Positions 26,209 to 34,938 of a DNA stretch of 64,000 nucleotides are shown here, piece by piece. The stretch's first letter is position 1; every line of letters starts with the position of its first letter. The translations under genes and the position numbers were made by a program. The stretch comes from Phycisphaeraceae bacterium (GTDB lineage Bacteria > Planctomycetota > Phycisphaerae > Phycisphaerales > UBA1924): assembly GCA_020639135.1 (NCBI GenBank), contig JACKHE010000001.1, positions 62,001 to 126,000 of the forward strand, given 5' to 3'. The notes under the pieces were generated by a model. That model worked only from the letters and a program-made list of their open reading frames with translations, was not told where the DNA came from and searched no databases.

Positions 26209-27234
26209 ATGGTTGATCTCGATCACGCGCTGAGCGAGGCCCGCAGGGCTGTCGCGGAGGCTTCCAGGGTGTGCCGGAAGGTGCAGAAGGACCTGGAGCG
26301 GATCCGCTCGATCACGAAGGACGACCGGAGCCCGGTGACGATCGCGGACTTCGCCAGCCAGGCGGTGATCGCGCACCGGCTGACCGAGGCGCTGGGACCG
26401 ATCCACCTCGTGGCGGAGGAGGACTCCGCCTCGCTGCGCGAGCCCGCCAACGCCGGGACGCTGGCGGAGGTCGTCGAGGCCGTCCGGCTTGTCTGGCCCG
26501 ATGCGAACACCGACGACGTGCTGAGCGCGATCGACATCGGCAACGACGACGGCTCGGGGCGCTCATTCTGGACGCTCGACCCGATCGACGGGACCAAGGG
26601 CTTCCTCCGCGGCGAGCAGTACGCCGTCAGCCTTGCCTGGATCGATCACGAGCACGTCGTGCTCGGCGTGCTGGGCTGCCCCAACCTCTCCGCGGATTTC
26701 TCCAGGCCCTTCGACGATCCCGATCCGCACGGGACGATGTACTCGGCCTACGGCGGGACCGGCGTCTGGGAGCAGCGCGCCGACAAGCCCGAAGACGCCG
26801 GCGTGCGCCTGCGGCTGCTCGACAGCGAGGCGGGGCAGGCCGTCCGGCTGTGCGAGTCCGTCGAGGCGGCGCACTCCAAGCACGACGCGACGGCGAAGAT
26901 CATGGAGCGCATCGCCCCGGGCGGGTACGAATCGGTGCGGCTCGACAGCCAGTGCAAGTACGCCGTCGTGGCCCGGGGTCAGGCGGACGCGTACATCCGC
27001 ATGCCGACGAAGAAGGGGTACCGGGAGAAGATCTGGGACCACGCGGCGGGGTCGATCATCGCGACGGAGGCGGGCTGCCCCGTGAGCGATATCTTCGATA
27101 AGGGGCTGGATTTCTCGCACGGCTCGACACTCGAGACGAACCGGGGCATCGTTTGTGCAGCCCCGAGGCTCCACGGCACGATCATCGAGGCGATCGAGGC
27201 GCTCGGGCTCGGAGCCGAGCCGGTCGCCGACTGA
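26209..27234 (+). CDS. 3'(2'),5'-bisphosphate nucleotidase, HAL2/SAL1 type
   Basis: 341 aa. It hydrolyses PAP (the by-product of sulfotransferases) to AMP and phosphate, relieving product inhibition; family members also act on PAPS. Metal-site motifs of the inositol-monophosphatase superfamily are clear: AEEDS (residues 69-73), DPIDGTKGF (124-132), and WDHAAG near residue 276. SPVTIADFASQAVI, SFWTLDPIDGTKGFLRGEQ and EKIWDHAAG are closer to yeast HAL2 and plant SAL1 than to the shorter bacterial CysQ, and the length agrees. ATG at 26209 with AGAGGAG upstream. Lies 94 bases after cysC and 64 bases before the SLC13 transporter. Confidence 0.93.
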   Translation: MVDLDHALSEARRAVAEASRVCRKVQKDLERIRSITKDDRSPVTIADFASQAVIAHRLTEALGPIHLVAEEDSASLREPANAGTLAEVVEAVRLVWPDANTDDVLSAIDIGNDDGSGRSFWTLDPIDGTKGFLRGEQYAVSLAWIDHEHVVLGVLGCPNLSADFSRPFDDPDPHGTMYSAYGGTGVWEQRADKPEDAGVRLRLLDSEAGQAVRLCESVEAAHSKHDATAKIMERIAPGGYESVRLDSQCKYAVVARGQADAYIRMPTKKGYREKIWDHAAGSIIATEAGCPVSDIFDKGLDFSHGSTLETNRGIVCAAPRLHGTIIEAIEALGLGAEPVAD

Positions 27235-27298
27235 CCCGGGCGGAACCTGCGCTCAACGGCTTGCCGTGGAACGCCGAAACGCCTGAAGACGCCGACCG

Positions 27299-29146
27299 AT
27301 GCCCATGCTCTCGCACGCCATCCTGACGCTCGCCCAGACGGCGCCGGCCGCGTCGTGGTCCAACCCCGACGTGTGGATCACCGCCGGGGTGCTGCTGGTC
27401 GTCATCGGCGGGCTGAGCGCGGGGCGGTTCAGCGCCGACCTGGTGCTGCTGAGCGGGCTGGCGGCGCTGCTGCTCTTCGGGGTAATCGACACTGGCGAGG
27501 CGGTCTCCGGGTTCGCGAACCCGGCGGTGTGGACGGTGGCGTTCCTGTACATCGTCGCGGCGGGGCTGCGGCACACCGGGGCGCTGTCGTCGATCACGTC
27601 GTGGGGCCTGGGCCGGCCCCGGACGGTCGCCGGGGCGCAGGCGCGGATCCTGCTGCCGGTCGCCGGCGCCAGCGCGGTGATGAACAACACGCCGATCGTG
27701 GCGATGTTCCTCCCGGTGCTCAAGGACTGGGCGGCGCGGAACAAGATCCCGGCGTCGTCGCTGTTCATGCCGCTGAGTTTCGCCGCGATCCTGGGGGGCA
27801 CCTGCACGCTGATCGGCACGAGCACGAACCTGGTCGTGCACGGGCTGATCCAGCAGCACAACGCCGCCGGGGCCGGCCTCGAGCAGATCGGGATGTTCAC
27901 CCTGGCGTGGGTCGGGGTCCCGGTGACGCTGGCGGGGGTCGGGTACATGCTGCTGTTCGGTCGCCGGTGGCTGCGCGACACGGAGTCGATGATGCCCAGC
28001 GTGGAGGACCCGCGCGAGTATATGACCTCGATGCGGGTCGCCGAGAGCGCGGGCGTCGGCGGTCAGTCGATCGAGCAGGCGGGGCTGCGGCACCTGCCGG
28101 GGCTGTACCTGTCCAGGATCGAGCGCGCGGGCGAGCAGATCTACGCGGTGGACCCCAACACCAAGCTGCACGGCGGGGACGTGCTGATCTTCGTGGGCAA
28201 CGTCAAGTCCGTCGCGGACCTGCAGCGGATCAAGGGGCTGGAGCCGGTCACGAGCGACGAGGTGCGCAAGGGGCTGGTCCCGCGGCACCGTGCGAGGCTG
28301 ATCGAGGCGGTGGTCTCGTCGTCGTCGCCGATGCTCGGTGTGTCGATCCGCGAGGGCGAGTTCCGGAGCCGGTACGGCGCGGTGGTGATCGCCGCGCACC
28401 GATCCGGCGAGCGCATCGCCGGCAAGCTCGGCGACATCCGCCTGCGCGCCGGCGACACGCTGCTGCTGGAGGCGCCGGGCGACTTCGTCGCGGCGCACGC
28501 CGACTCGAAGGATTTCTACCTCGTCAGCGAGCTGGAATCCTCCGCGGCGCCGGGCCACCACCTCGCGTGGGCGGCGCTGCTGGTGCTCGCCGCGCTGATC
28601 CTGGGCATGACGATCTTCCCGACGAAGACGATGATCATCGCGCTCACCGCGGCGCTGGCGATGATCGCGCTGCGCTGCTGCACCGGTCCCCAGGCTCGCG
28701 CGGCGCTGGACTGGCAGGTGTTCGTGGTCATCGGCGCCGCGTTCGGTCTCGGGGCGGCGATGGAGCGCTCGGGGCTGGCGGAGCTGCTTGCCAGGGGGGT
28801 GATGGGCGTCGCGCAGCCGATGGGGCTGCTCGCGGTGCTCGGGGCGCTGTACCTGATCACGGCGCTGTTCACCAACGTGGTCACCAACAACGCGGCGGCG
28901 GTGCTGATGTTCCCGATCGCGCTCGAAGCGTGGCGCGCGGGGCCCGGGTGGTCGTTCCTCCCATTCGCCGCGGTGATCGCCGTGGCGGCCTCGGCGGGTT
29001 TCGCGACACCGATCGGGTACCAGACCAACCTCATGGTTATGGGACCCGGGGGCTACAGGCCAACGGACTTCCTCAGGTTCGGGGGGCCGTTGGTGCTGAT
29101 CACGGGAGTTGTGTGCGTGCTCCTGTCGCCCCTTGTATTTGGCTGA
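27299..29146 (+). CDS. SLC13/DASS-type anion transporter with RCK_C domains (probable sulfate transporter)
   Basis: 615 aa, polytopic inner-membrane protein. The paired DASS motifs are visible: NNTPIV and GTSTNL in the N half, TNNAAAV and GYQTNLM in the C half. Residues ~225-395 form a soluble insert with two RCK_C-like units (LSRIERAGEQIYAVDPNTKLHGGDVLIFVG in outline). This layout occurs in bacterial sulfate, succinate and other anion symporters. The position behind cysC and the PAP phosphatase on the same strand argues for sulfate uptake; that is inference. ATG at 27299 or 27305. Confidence 0.88.
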   Translation: MPMLSHAILTLAQTAPAASWSNPDVWITAGVLLVVIGGLSAGRFSADLVLLSGLAALLLFGVIDTGEAVSGFANPAVWTVAFLYIVAAGLRHTGALSSITSWGLGRPRTVAGAQARILLPVAGASAVMNNTPIVAMFLPVLKDWAARNKIPASSLFMPLSFAAILGGTCTLIGTSTNLVVHGLIQQHNAAGAGLEQIGMFTLAWVGVPVTLAGVGYMLLFGRRWLRDTESMMPSVEDPREYMTSMRVAESAGVGGQSIEQAGLRHLPGLYLSRIERAGEQIYAVDPNTKLHGGDVLIFVGNVKSVADLQRIKGLEPVTSDEVRKGLVPRHRARLIEAVVSSSSPMLGVSIREGEFRSRYGAVVIAAHRSGERIAGKLGDIRLRAGDTLLLEAPGDFVAAHADSKDFYLVSELESSAAPGHHLAWAALLVLAALILGMTIFPTKTMIIALTAALAMIALRCCTGPQARAALDWQVFVVIGAAFGLGAAMERSGLAELLARGVMGVAQPMGLLAVLGALYLITALFTNVVTNNAAAVLMFPIALEAWRAGPGWSFLPFAAVIAVAASAGFATPIGYQTNLMVMGPGGYRPTDFLRFGGPLVLITGVVCVLLSPLVFG

Positions 29147-29148
29147 AT

Positions 29149-29336
29149 CAGGGATTTTTTGAGAATCGGCCAGGGTGATCCCCTTGTGGTGGTGGGAGTT
29201 CTCCGCAGGAGCCGTTTTCCACTACCCACTGATTCTCAATCCCTTGCGTCGTGGCGACCCGATAATCGGTATGCTGCGAAAGATCTCTCTCTCCTCCAGC
29301 GGGGCGCTGTTTCACAATGGCGCCCTGCTTTTTTTT
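29149..29336 (+). ncRNA. Candidate structured RNA or leader in the 261-base gap after the transporter gene
   Basis: This stretch holds nested helices: AGGGA (29150-29154) with TCCCT (29240-29244); TTGAGAATC (29159-29167) with GATTCTCAA (29231-29239), perfect; GTGGTGGTGG (29086+100, that is 29186-29195) with CCACTACCCAC (29219-29229), 10 pairs with one bulge and one G-U; an apical CTCC/GGAG hairpin (29201-29211). A side hairpin AGGG/CCCT is at 29172-29184. A strong intrinsic terminator ends the region at 29298-29336. It matches no RNA family I can name (no SRP apical motif). It could be a small RNA or a structured leader and attenuator for the epimerase gene at 29408. Confidence 0.35.
29298..29336 (+). 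terminator. Strong intrinsic terminator
   Basis: Stem AGCGGGGCGC (29298-29307) pairs with GCGCCCTGCT (29320-29329), with one G-T pair; 12-base loop; then T8 at 29329-29336. It lies 152 bases after the transporter stop and 72 bases before the epimerase start. It could end the transporter operon, a small RNA, or attenuate the epimerase transcript. Confidence 0.78.
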
Positions 29337-29407
29337 CATCGCCGCTCCACGCCTGCGAACGCTTCACCGACACAGGGGTAGTATCCATTCGGAGAAGGAG
29401 CGACGAC

Positions 29408-30403
29408 GTGCCGCAGCAATCACGCAACATCCTCGTCACCGGCGCCGCCGGGTTCATCGGCTCGCACACGTGCGAGGCGCTGCTGCGCCGCGGCGACCGG
29501 GTCGTCGGTGTTGACAACTTCGACCCGTTCTACGCCGAATCGATCAAACGATCGAACCTCGACGCGGTCAAGGCGATCGACGGCGAAGGCCGGTTCGCGT
29601 TCGAGCAGGCCGACATCCGGCAGCGACGCGAGATGGACGACGTCTTCACGAAGCACCGGCCCGACGCGGTGATCCACCTGGCGGCGCGCGCCGGCGTGCG
29701 CCCGAGCATCGAGGACCCCGCGGGCTACGCGCGGGTCAACGTCGAGGGCACGGCGAACATCCTAGAGGCGTCGCGCGTCGTCGGCGTCGAGCGTCTGGTG
29801 GTGGCGTCGTCGAGCAGCGTGTACGGCAACGCGTCAAAGGCGCCATTCTCCGAGGACGACGACATCAGCAAGCCCATCAGCCCCTACGCCGCGACCAAGT
29901 GCGCGACGGAGGACCTCTGTCACGTCCACCACGTGCTCTACCACACCCCGGTGGCGTGCCTGCGGTTCTTCACGGTCTTCGGCCCCCGGCAGCGCCCGGA
30001 CCTGGCGATCGCCAAGTTCATGCGCCTGATCGACGCGGGGCAGGCGATCCCGATGTTCGGCAATGGCGGGACGAGCCGGGATTACACGTTTATCGGCGAC
30101 ATCGTCGCCGGGGTGCTCGCGTCGCTGGACCGGATCCACGAGCACGGTTTCCGCGTGTGGAACCTGGGTGGCAGCAGCCCGGTGACGCTCGACGAGATGA
30201 TCGCCGGTGTCGCGGCGACCGTCGGCAAGGACCCGCTCATCGACCACCAGCCGAGCCAGATGGGCGATGTCGAGCGGACCTTCGCCGACCTGACCCGCAG
30301 CGGCGCTGAGCTGGGGTACCGGCCCCGGACGCCGTTCGCCGAGGGTCTTCGGGCGCAGTGGGCCTGGTTCGAGCAGCGTCAGGCGTCGATGCGGGGCGCC
30401 TGA
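29408..30403 (+). CDS. NAD-dependent epimerase, probable UDP-glucuronate 4-epimerase
   Basis: 331 aa from a GTG at 29408 (GGAGAAGGAGCGACGAC upstream gives a good ribosome binding site; longer starts run through the terminator). It would interconvert UDP-glucuronate and UDP-galacturonate. Short-chain dehydrogenase features: GAAGFIGSH nucleotide-binding loop near the N-terminus, SSSSVYG strand, and the catalytic YAATK pair. The block VDNFDPFYAESIKRSNL and the HLAARAGVRPS block are typical of CapI/GAE-type UDP-glucuronate epimerases. Isolated on the plus strand and converging with the GH56-like gene. With UDP-glucose dehydrogenase at 55.5 kb it points to galacturonic acid in the polysaccharide. 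Confidence 0.85.
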   Translation: MPQQSRNILVTGAAGFIGSHTCEALLRRGDRVVGVDNFDPFYAESIKRSNLDAVKAIDGEGRFAFEQADIRQRREMDDVFTKHRPDAVIHLAARAGVRPSIEDPAGYARVNVEGTANILEASRVVGVERLVVASSSSVYGNASKAPFSEDDDISKPISPYAATKCATEDLCHVHHVLYHTPVACLRFFTVFGPRQRPDLAIAKFMRLIDAGQAIPMFGNGGTSRDYTFIGDIVAGVLASLDRIHEHGFRVWNLGGSSPVTLDEMIAGVAATVGKDPLIDHQPSQMGDVERTFADLTRSGAELGYRPRTPFAEGLRAQWAWFEQRQASMRGA

Positions 30404-30433
30404 ACTGTCGGACATCCGGAGTGGTGACGCCGG

Positions 30434-31618
30434 TCACGGCCTGATGTTGTTGTTGGCTTCTTCCTGGTTGTTCACGTCGAGGCCCTCGACATCGTCCGGG
30501 GGGCTGTCCTCGGGACGGGTGGGGTTCTCGACGCCGTCGGTGGGCAGGCCGAAGAGGGTGAGCACGCGCCGGATCTCGGGCGCGATCTCGTAATCCATCT
30601 GGTCCTGGAATGCGGCGGCGAGGCCGGTTTGGGGGATGTTGTTCCAGATGACCACGCCGTCGGCGCCGAAATCGAAGGGGCGCTCCATGCACATGGTCAG
30701 GTCCGAGGCGGTGAGGCTCTCGTGCTGGATGTCCGGGTTGGTGTTGTTGCCGGAGTACCAGGGGCGCATGACGGCGAGGACGTCGCGGTTGTCGCCGGCG
30801 AGCTCGCGCGCGTAGGCGACGCGGCCGACGAGGCGGTCCTCGACCCACTCGCTCTCAGGAACCTCGCCGTCGCCGGGCTCGACGCCGTCGGGGACGAGCA
30901 TGCCGTACATGTAGATCGCCGGGAAGAACGCGTCGTGACGGTTCCAGAGCCATCGCGCGTTGTTGTCGCGGAACCTGGCCTTGGGGTAGGACCAGAGCCC
31001 GAACTTGGCGTCGGGCCGCTTCTGGTGGCACTTGTCGAGGGTCCGCTGGAAGTACTTCTTGGCGGCTTTTTCGAAGTCCTTGCGCGCCTTGCGCTCGACC
31101 TTCGCGTCGTCCCAGTTGGGCTTCGCCTGGCGCACCTGCTCGATCGCGGCGGTGCGGTACCGGCCCGCGGTGTCCTCCCAGAACGGGGTCCACTCCTCGT
31201 AGTCGATCAGGACGTAGCCGGAGAACCCCTCCGGGATCAGGCGGTCGATGTCGCTCTCGAGCTGCCGGATGTGGTCGCGGATGTCCACGTTCTGCGGGAG
31301 CCCGCCGTTGGTCACCTCGCCCTCGAGGGAGATCGACGGGTAGATCCCGAAGTTGTGCTGGTACACCATGATGGCGCCCTGGCCGTCGATGATGATGTCC
31401 GGGAGCACGATCTCGTCGGCGCTGGCGCCGGCGAAGGTCGTGTAGTACAGGCACTGGTCGCCCGATGGCGTCTGCGGCGTTTCCGGCGTCGAGGTGTCCG
31501 AGCCGGAGTTATCATCCGATCCGCTGTTCCTGCGGTCGGCGCCGATGGCGTACTGGGCGACCAACAGAAGGCAGATCATCGCGGTGCAAATAACGTACGG
31601 GAATCGGGTGAGTCGCAT
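30434..31618 (-). CDS. GH56 hyaluronidase-like protein (bacterial homologue of an animal/venom family)
   Basis: 394 aa with an N-terminal signal peptide (to about residue 26, ending AIGA), so exported or lipoprotein-like, then a Ser/Thr/Pro linker. From residue ~84 it follows the animal hyaluronidase order: Gly-Gly-x-Pro-Gln (NGGLPQN, 104-110), a helix, then the catalytic pair in LIDYEEW (D139 and E141, equal to the Asp-x-Glu of bee venom hyaluronidase), a RVERKARKDFEKAAK helix near 175-187, RPDAKFGLWSYP (201-212), ARWLW, FFPAIYMY, and GADGVVIW (318-325). Cys56, Cys197 and Cys310 could form one bond. GH56 enzymes cut beta-1,4-N-acetylhexosaminide bonds in hyaluronan or chondroitin. Within a sulfated-polysaccharide locus, it may trim that polymer. 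Motif match is strong; substrate is inference. Confidence 0.82.
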   Translation of the reverse strand: MRLTRFPYVICTAMICLLLVAQYAIGADRRNSGSDDNSGSDTSTPETPQTPSGDQCLYYTTFAGASADEIVLPDIIIDGQGAIMVYQHNFGIYPSISLEGEVTNGGLPQNVDIRDHIRQLESDIDRLIPEGFSGYVLIDYEEWTPFWEDTAGRYRTAAIEQVRQAKPNWDDAKVERKARKDFEKAAKKYFQRTLDKCHQKRPDAKFGLWSYPKARFRDNNARWLWNRHDAFFPAIYMYGMLVPDGVEPGDGEVPESEWVEDRLVGRVAYARELAGDNRDVLAVMRPWYSGNNTNPDIQHESLTASDLTMCMERPFDFGADGVVIWNNIPQTGLAAAFQDQMDYEIAPEIRRVLTLFGLPTDGVENPTRPEDSPPDDVEGLDVNNQEEANNNIRP

Positions 31619-31804
31619 GCTGGAGCCTCCGCGCTTGAATCCTGTGCCCCGGGAACATCGGCCGGGGCGGTCCGAGGCTGGTTCGATCTCCGGGATTTCC
31701 CCTTACAACGGGGGAATCGACGCGATACAGCCGGATGCGCCGATGGCGCCGAGCGCGCCGTTGATGCCGATCGGGCGGCTGGTTCCGCATGGACGGGGTC
31801 GAAA

Positions 31805-32875
31805 ATGACGCCGCGCCGATCACACGCCCGGAAACCGCGCCGGGGCCGAGAACCCCGGGGCAGGCTGGCGCGGTGGCTGCTGCGGCTGCTGGGCATGGCG
31901 GCGTGGGCCCTGACGCTGGGCGAGGTCCTGGCCTGCGGGGCGTGGGTGTTCGCCGGGAGCGCCTGGCGCGTGGATCTGCTGGCGAATCTGACGGCGCAGG
32001 TCGGCGCGTTGTGGCTGCTGACGGTCGTGGTCTGGGCGCTGCTGCGCTGGTGGCGCCGGCTGGTGGTGCTGCTGCTGGCGGCGCCGCTGCTGGGGCTGGC
32101 GCTGATCCCGGGGCGCGCCGGCTCGGGACCGGCTTCGGACGCCGAGCCGGTGCGGCTGCTGACCTACAACGCGTACAACGAAGACACCTCCGGGCCCGCA
32201 TCGGCGCTCGCGCTGGAACAGCTCGATGTTGACGTGATGACGATCATCGAGCCGACGGTCGCCGTCGTCCGGCTGTTCAATGAATCGGAGGAGTTCCGCG
32301 AACGGTACCCCTATCTCTCCCCGCAGCATCCCTATCCGTCGAGGCCGACGGTCGTCAGCCGGTGGCCCCTGATCCCCCTGAAGCTGCGGTACGGCAAGAC
32401 CGAGGAGGGTGAGCCGGACCCCGGGATGTCGCCCACTGGTGTGATCGTGGATCGCCCCGGCGGGGCGTTCGTGCTGATCGCGGTCCATCCCCCCTCGCCG
32501 CGGAGCGCCGGGGCGTGGGTGAGCGGCAACGAGGGGATCCGGCGCCTGTCTGCGATGATCAACGAGCTGCGCGCCGAGCACGGCCTGCCGGTCGTCGTGG
32601 GCGGCGACTTCAACTCGACGCCGACCGGCTGGCGCAGCCGGGCGCTCCGCGCCAGGGCGGGGCTCAAGCGCGGCAAGCCGTGGCTGAGCGCGCACGGCAC
32701 GTGGCCGAGCGGGACGCGCTGGCCGGCGCGGCTGGCGATCGATGATGTGTTCGTCTCCGAGGGCGTCGGCGTGGCGACGTGGGAACCGCTGGCCCCGGCG
32801 GCCGGGGGCGATCACTCGCCGGTGCGGATCGACCTGCGCATCCCGCGCGTCGAGCGCCGGAACTCAGACGATTAG
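31805..32875 (+). CDS. Membrane-anchored endonuclease/exonuclease/phosphatase family protein
   Basis: 356 aa from the ATG at 31805; a longer frame upstream is antisense to the GH56-like gene and discarded. Two or three hydrophobic helices occupy residues ~22-105, followed by an EEP-fold domain exposed to the far side. Motifs: LLTYNAYNED (first strand), a Glu in TIIEPT, GGDFNSTP, and the final GDHSPVRIDL with the catalytic His. The family includes nucleases and lipid or inositol phosphatases; proteins of this layout in bacteria are often called EEP family with no known substrate. Its stop overlaps the converging sulfotransferase stop by 4 bases. Confidence 0.8.
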   Translation: MTPRRSHARKPRRGREPRGRLARWLLRLLGMAAWALTLGEVLACGAWVFAGSAWRVDLLANLTAQVGALWLLTVVVWALLRWWRRLVVLLLAAPLLGLALIPGRAGSGPASDAEPVRLLTYNAYNEDTSGPASALALEQLDVDVMTIIEPTVAVVRLFNESEEFRERYPYLSPQHPYPSRPTVVSRWPLIPLKLRYGKTEEGEPDPGMSPTGVIVDRPGGAFVLIAVHPPSPRSAGAWVSGNEGIRRLSAMINELRAEHGLPVVVGGDFNSTPTGWRSRALRARAGLKRGKPWLSAHGTWPSGTRWPARLAIDDVFVSEGVGVATWEPLAPAAGGDHSPVRIDLRIPRVERRNSDD

Positions 32876-33720
32876 GAGTCCCAGTCGATGCCCCAGTAGT
32901 CGTCGGGCTTGCCGTAGCGGCGGAGGAACTCGCGGTTGTCCTGGGCGAGCTGCGCGATGACCCAGCGGCGGGTCTCGTCGTCGTACTCGGGGCGCTCGCC
33001 GACGGGCTTCTTGAGGACGCCGCGGACCCTCTCGCGGAGCCCCGCCGGCAGCGCATCGCGCAGGGCGCCGAAGCCGGGGATGCGGCGCAGCGGCGTGAGC
33101 ACGGGCGTGTCGATCCTGCCCTGCGCGGAGACGTGCCTCGGCTTGCCGGCGTCGGACAGTCTGAAGTCCGGGTCGATCCCCAGGAACTCGAAGACCCGTC
33201 GCATGAGCGCGTCGGGGTCCCTGCGGAAGTCCTCGAAGAAGAGCGCGAGGATGCGCTCGTCGGGGTAGCGGGCGCGGTAGATGTCGATCTGTCTGGAGTA
33301 GAGGGTGTTGTCGAGGTAGCCGTGGAGGCCGCTGCGGACGGCGGCATTGAATGGCGTTCGCTCGCGGTTGCCCTTGGTGCGCAGATGCATCCAGTGCGAA
33401 CGGATGCGCTCGAGCGGGTGGCGCACGATGTAGATCAGTCTCGCGTCCGGGAGCGTCGAGGCGATGCGCTCCGCGGCGTGCGGGTAGAGGGAGGGCTGGG
33501 TGTAGGTCGTGCTGCCCTCGCCGATCGCTTTGCATCCCTCGGCGCCCGCGAAGAGCGACTCGTACCACGCCAGCCCCTTCGACCAGACCTCGTCGTGGGA
33601 GAAGAAGTAGGGCTCCTTGGGGTCGGTCATGAACGCCTCGGGGTGCGCCGCGAGCAGATCGCACACGCTCGAGGTCGCCGACTTCTGGGCGCCGATGACG
33701 AGGTAGTTGGGCAGGGTCAT
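32872..33720 (-). CDS. Sulfotransferase (PAPS-dependent)
   Basis: 282 aa from the ATG at 33720, which overlaps the upstream glycosyltransferase stop by 4 bases (ATGA), so the two are translationally coupled. The 5'-phosphosulfate loop is GAQKSATSS (residues 10-18) and the 3'-phosphate block is IVRHPLERIRSHW, as in bacterial heparan/NodH-like sulfotransferases. A long C-terminal region ends in a Trp-rich tail. It would transfer sulfate from PAPS to a sugar hydroxyl. First of three sulfotransferases in the window; each is different in sequence and flanked by different genes. Confidence 0.88.
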   Translation of the reverse strand: MTLPNYLVIGAQKSATSSVCDLLAAHPEAFMTDPKEPYFFSHDEVWSKGLAWYESLFAGAEGCKAIGEGSTTYTQPSLYPHAAERIASTLPDARLIYIVRHPLERIRSHWMHLRTKGNRERTPFNAAVRSGLHGYLDNTLYSRQIDIYRARYPDERILALFFEDFRRDPDALMRRVFEFLGIDPDFRLSDAGKPRHVSAQGRIDTPVLTPLRRIPGFGALRDALPAGLRERVRGVLKKPVGERPEYDDETRRWVIAQLAQDNREFLRRYGKPDDYWGIDWDS

Positions 33721-34916
33721 GCGGGGCTCCTCGTCGGTCCCGGCCCGTCGGCGAGCGCCACGAGGCGGTCCAGCAGCGCGGGGAAGGTCTTTGAGGCGTC
33801 GAACTCCGATTCGACGAGCTCGCGTGCGGCCCGGCCGAAGCGTTCGCGGAGGACGGGGTCGGCGAGCATCGTGTCGATCGCGGCGGCCATCGCCGCGTCG
33901 TCGCCCGGGGGGATGAGGATGCCGGTCCTGCCATCGACGCAGATCTCGGGGATCGCCGCCAGGCGCGTGGCGACGAGCGGGATGCCGAGCGCGGCGCACT
34001 CGATCGCTGCGCGGGGGAGCTGGTCCTCGTTGGTGGGGAAGACGGCCAGGTCCATCGTGGGCAGCAGCCGGACGACCTCATCGTGGGGGATGAAGCCGTG
34101 CCAGACGACGTTCCTGGCGGAGCGGTCCTCCTCGTGGCCCTTGCCGAAGTAGTGCAGCTCGGCCCGGTCGGCGAACCGCTCCTGGTGGACACGGAGAAGG
34201 CGGTCGCCCCCCTTGCGCGCCCAGGTGTTGCCCACGAAGGCGATGCGCGGAAGGGCGCCGTCGGATGGCGTTTCGCGCGGCGCGTCCCACTTGGACGGCA
34301 TGGTCAGCGGCATACCGCTGCGCGCGACCATGACGCGCTGCTGCGGGATGCCGAAGTCCTCGTGGACCGAACGCGCAGCCCACGCGTTGCGGCAGGCGAT
34401 GAGCGAGCATTGCTCGAAGATGCGCCGCTCGACCCGCCGGAACGGCCTGCGTGCGGCGCGGTGGTAGCCGAACTCCTTCCAGTCGAGGTCGGAGGTCCCG
34501 TCGATGTTGACGGCGTGCCTGAGGTGTCGGTGGGCGCCGAGGCGGAGCATGGACTTTGCGTTGCCCTGGGTCATCCAGTGGATGACGTCGAAGCGGTTAC
34601 AGTCGATGGCGCCGTGGAACCAGCGGCGGATGACGAGATCGCTCAGCAGCAGGTAGCGGTAGCTGTGCAGGTCCCAGCCGCCGGGCAGGGGCCAGGTGGC
34701 CGAGGCGGCGCGCACGGCGAAGGGCATCGCGATGCGGATGTGGACGGCGTCGATGTCGTCGCGGTCTGCGGTCCAGAGTTCGAGCTGCTCGGCGTAGCGG
34801 CGGAAGCCCAGGATGACGCTGCTGATGAAGAGCACGCGCGCCGGGCCCCGGCGCGTCGGCGGCGGGAGCGTGGCGTCGTTGAGGCCCCGGGTGTTGATGG
34901 TTGAGATTCGGTTCAT
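33717..34916 (-). CDS. Glycosyltransferase, GT4-like
   Basis: 399 aa, cytoplasmic. GT-B fold. The C-terminal Rossmann half shows the GT4 pattern: IAFVGNTWARKGGDRLL, FGKGHE, VVWHGFIPHDEV, LLPTMDLAVFPTNEDQLPRAAIECAALGIPLVATRLAAIPEI, and the E-x7-E-type segment. The N-terminal half (ARVLFISSVILGFRRYAEQLELW) is the acceptor domain. Retaining donor use is expected of GT4; the sugar is unknown. It lies between the flippase (22 bases after its stop on the minus strand) and the coupled sulfotransferase gene, inside the minus-strand export operon. Confidence 0.85.
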   Translation of the reverse strand: MNRISTINTRGLNDATLPPPTRRGPARVLFISSVILGFRRYAEQLELWTADRDDIDAVHIRIAMPFAVRAASATWPLPGGWDLHSYRYLLLSDLVIRRWFHGAIDCNRFDVIHWMTQGNAKSMLRLGAHRHLRHAVNIDGTSDLDWKEFGYHRAARRPFRRVERRIFEQCSLIACRNAWAARSVHEDFGIPQQRVMVARSGMPLTMPSKWDAPRETPSDGALPRIAFVGNTWARKGGDRLLRVHQERFADRAELHYFGKGHEEDRSARNVVWHGFIPHDEVVRLLPTMDLAVFPTNEDQLPRAAIECAALGIPLVATRLAAIPEICVDGRTGILIPPGDDAAMAAAIDTMLADPVLRERFGRAARELVESEFDASKTFPALLDRLVALADGPGPTRSPA

Positions 34917-34938
34917 GGTCCTGACGGGTGATTCGGGC

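Noticed and set aside
29149..29336. Signal recognition particle RNA
   Set aside because: The apical asymmetric loop and conserved A/C motif of SRP RNA are absent from the hairpin end.
30629..31804. N-terminal extension of the EEP-family gene
   Set aside because: The extra ~390 codons are antisense to the GH56-like gene and of shadow composition; the ATG at 31805 fits the membrane domain.
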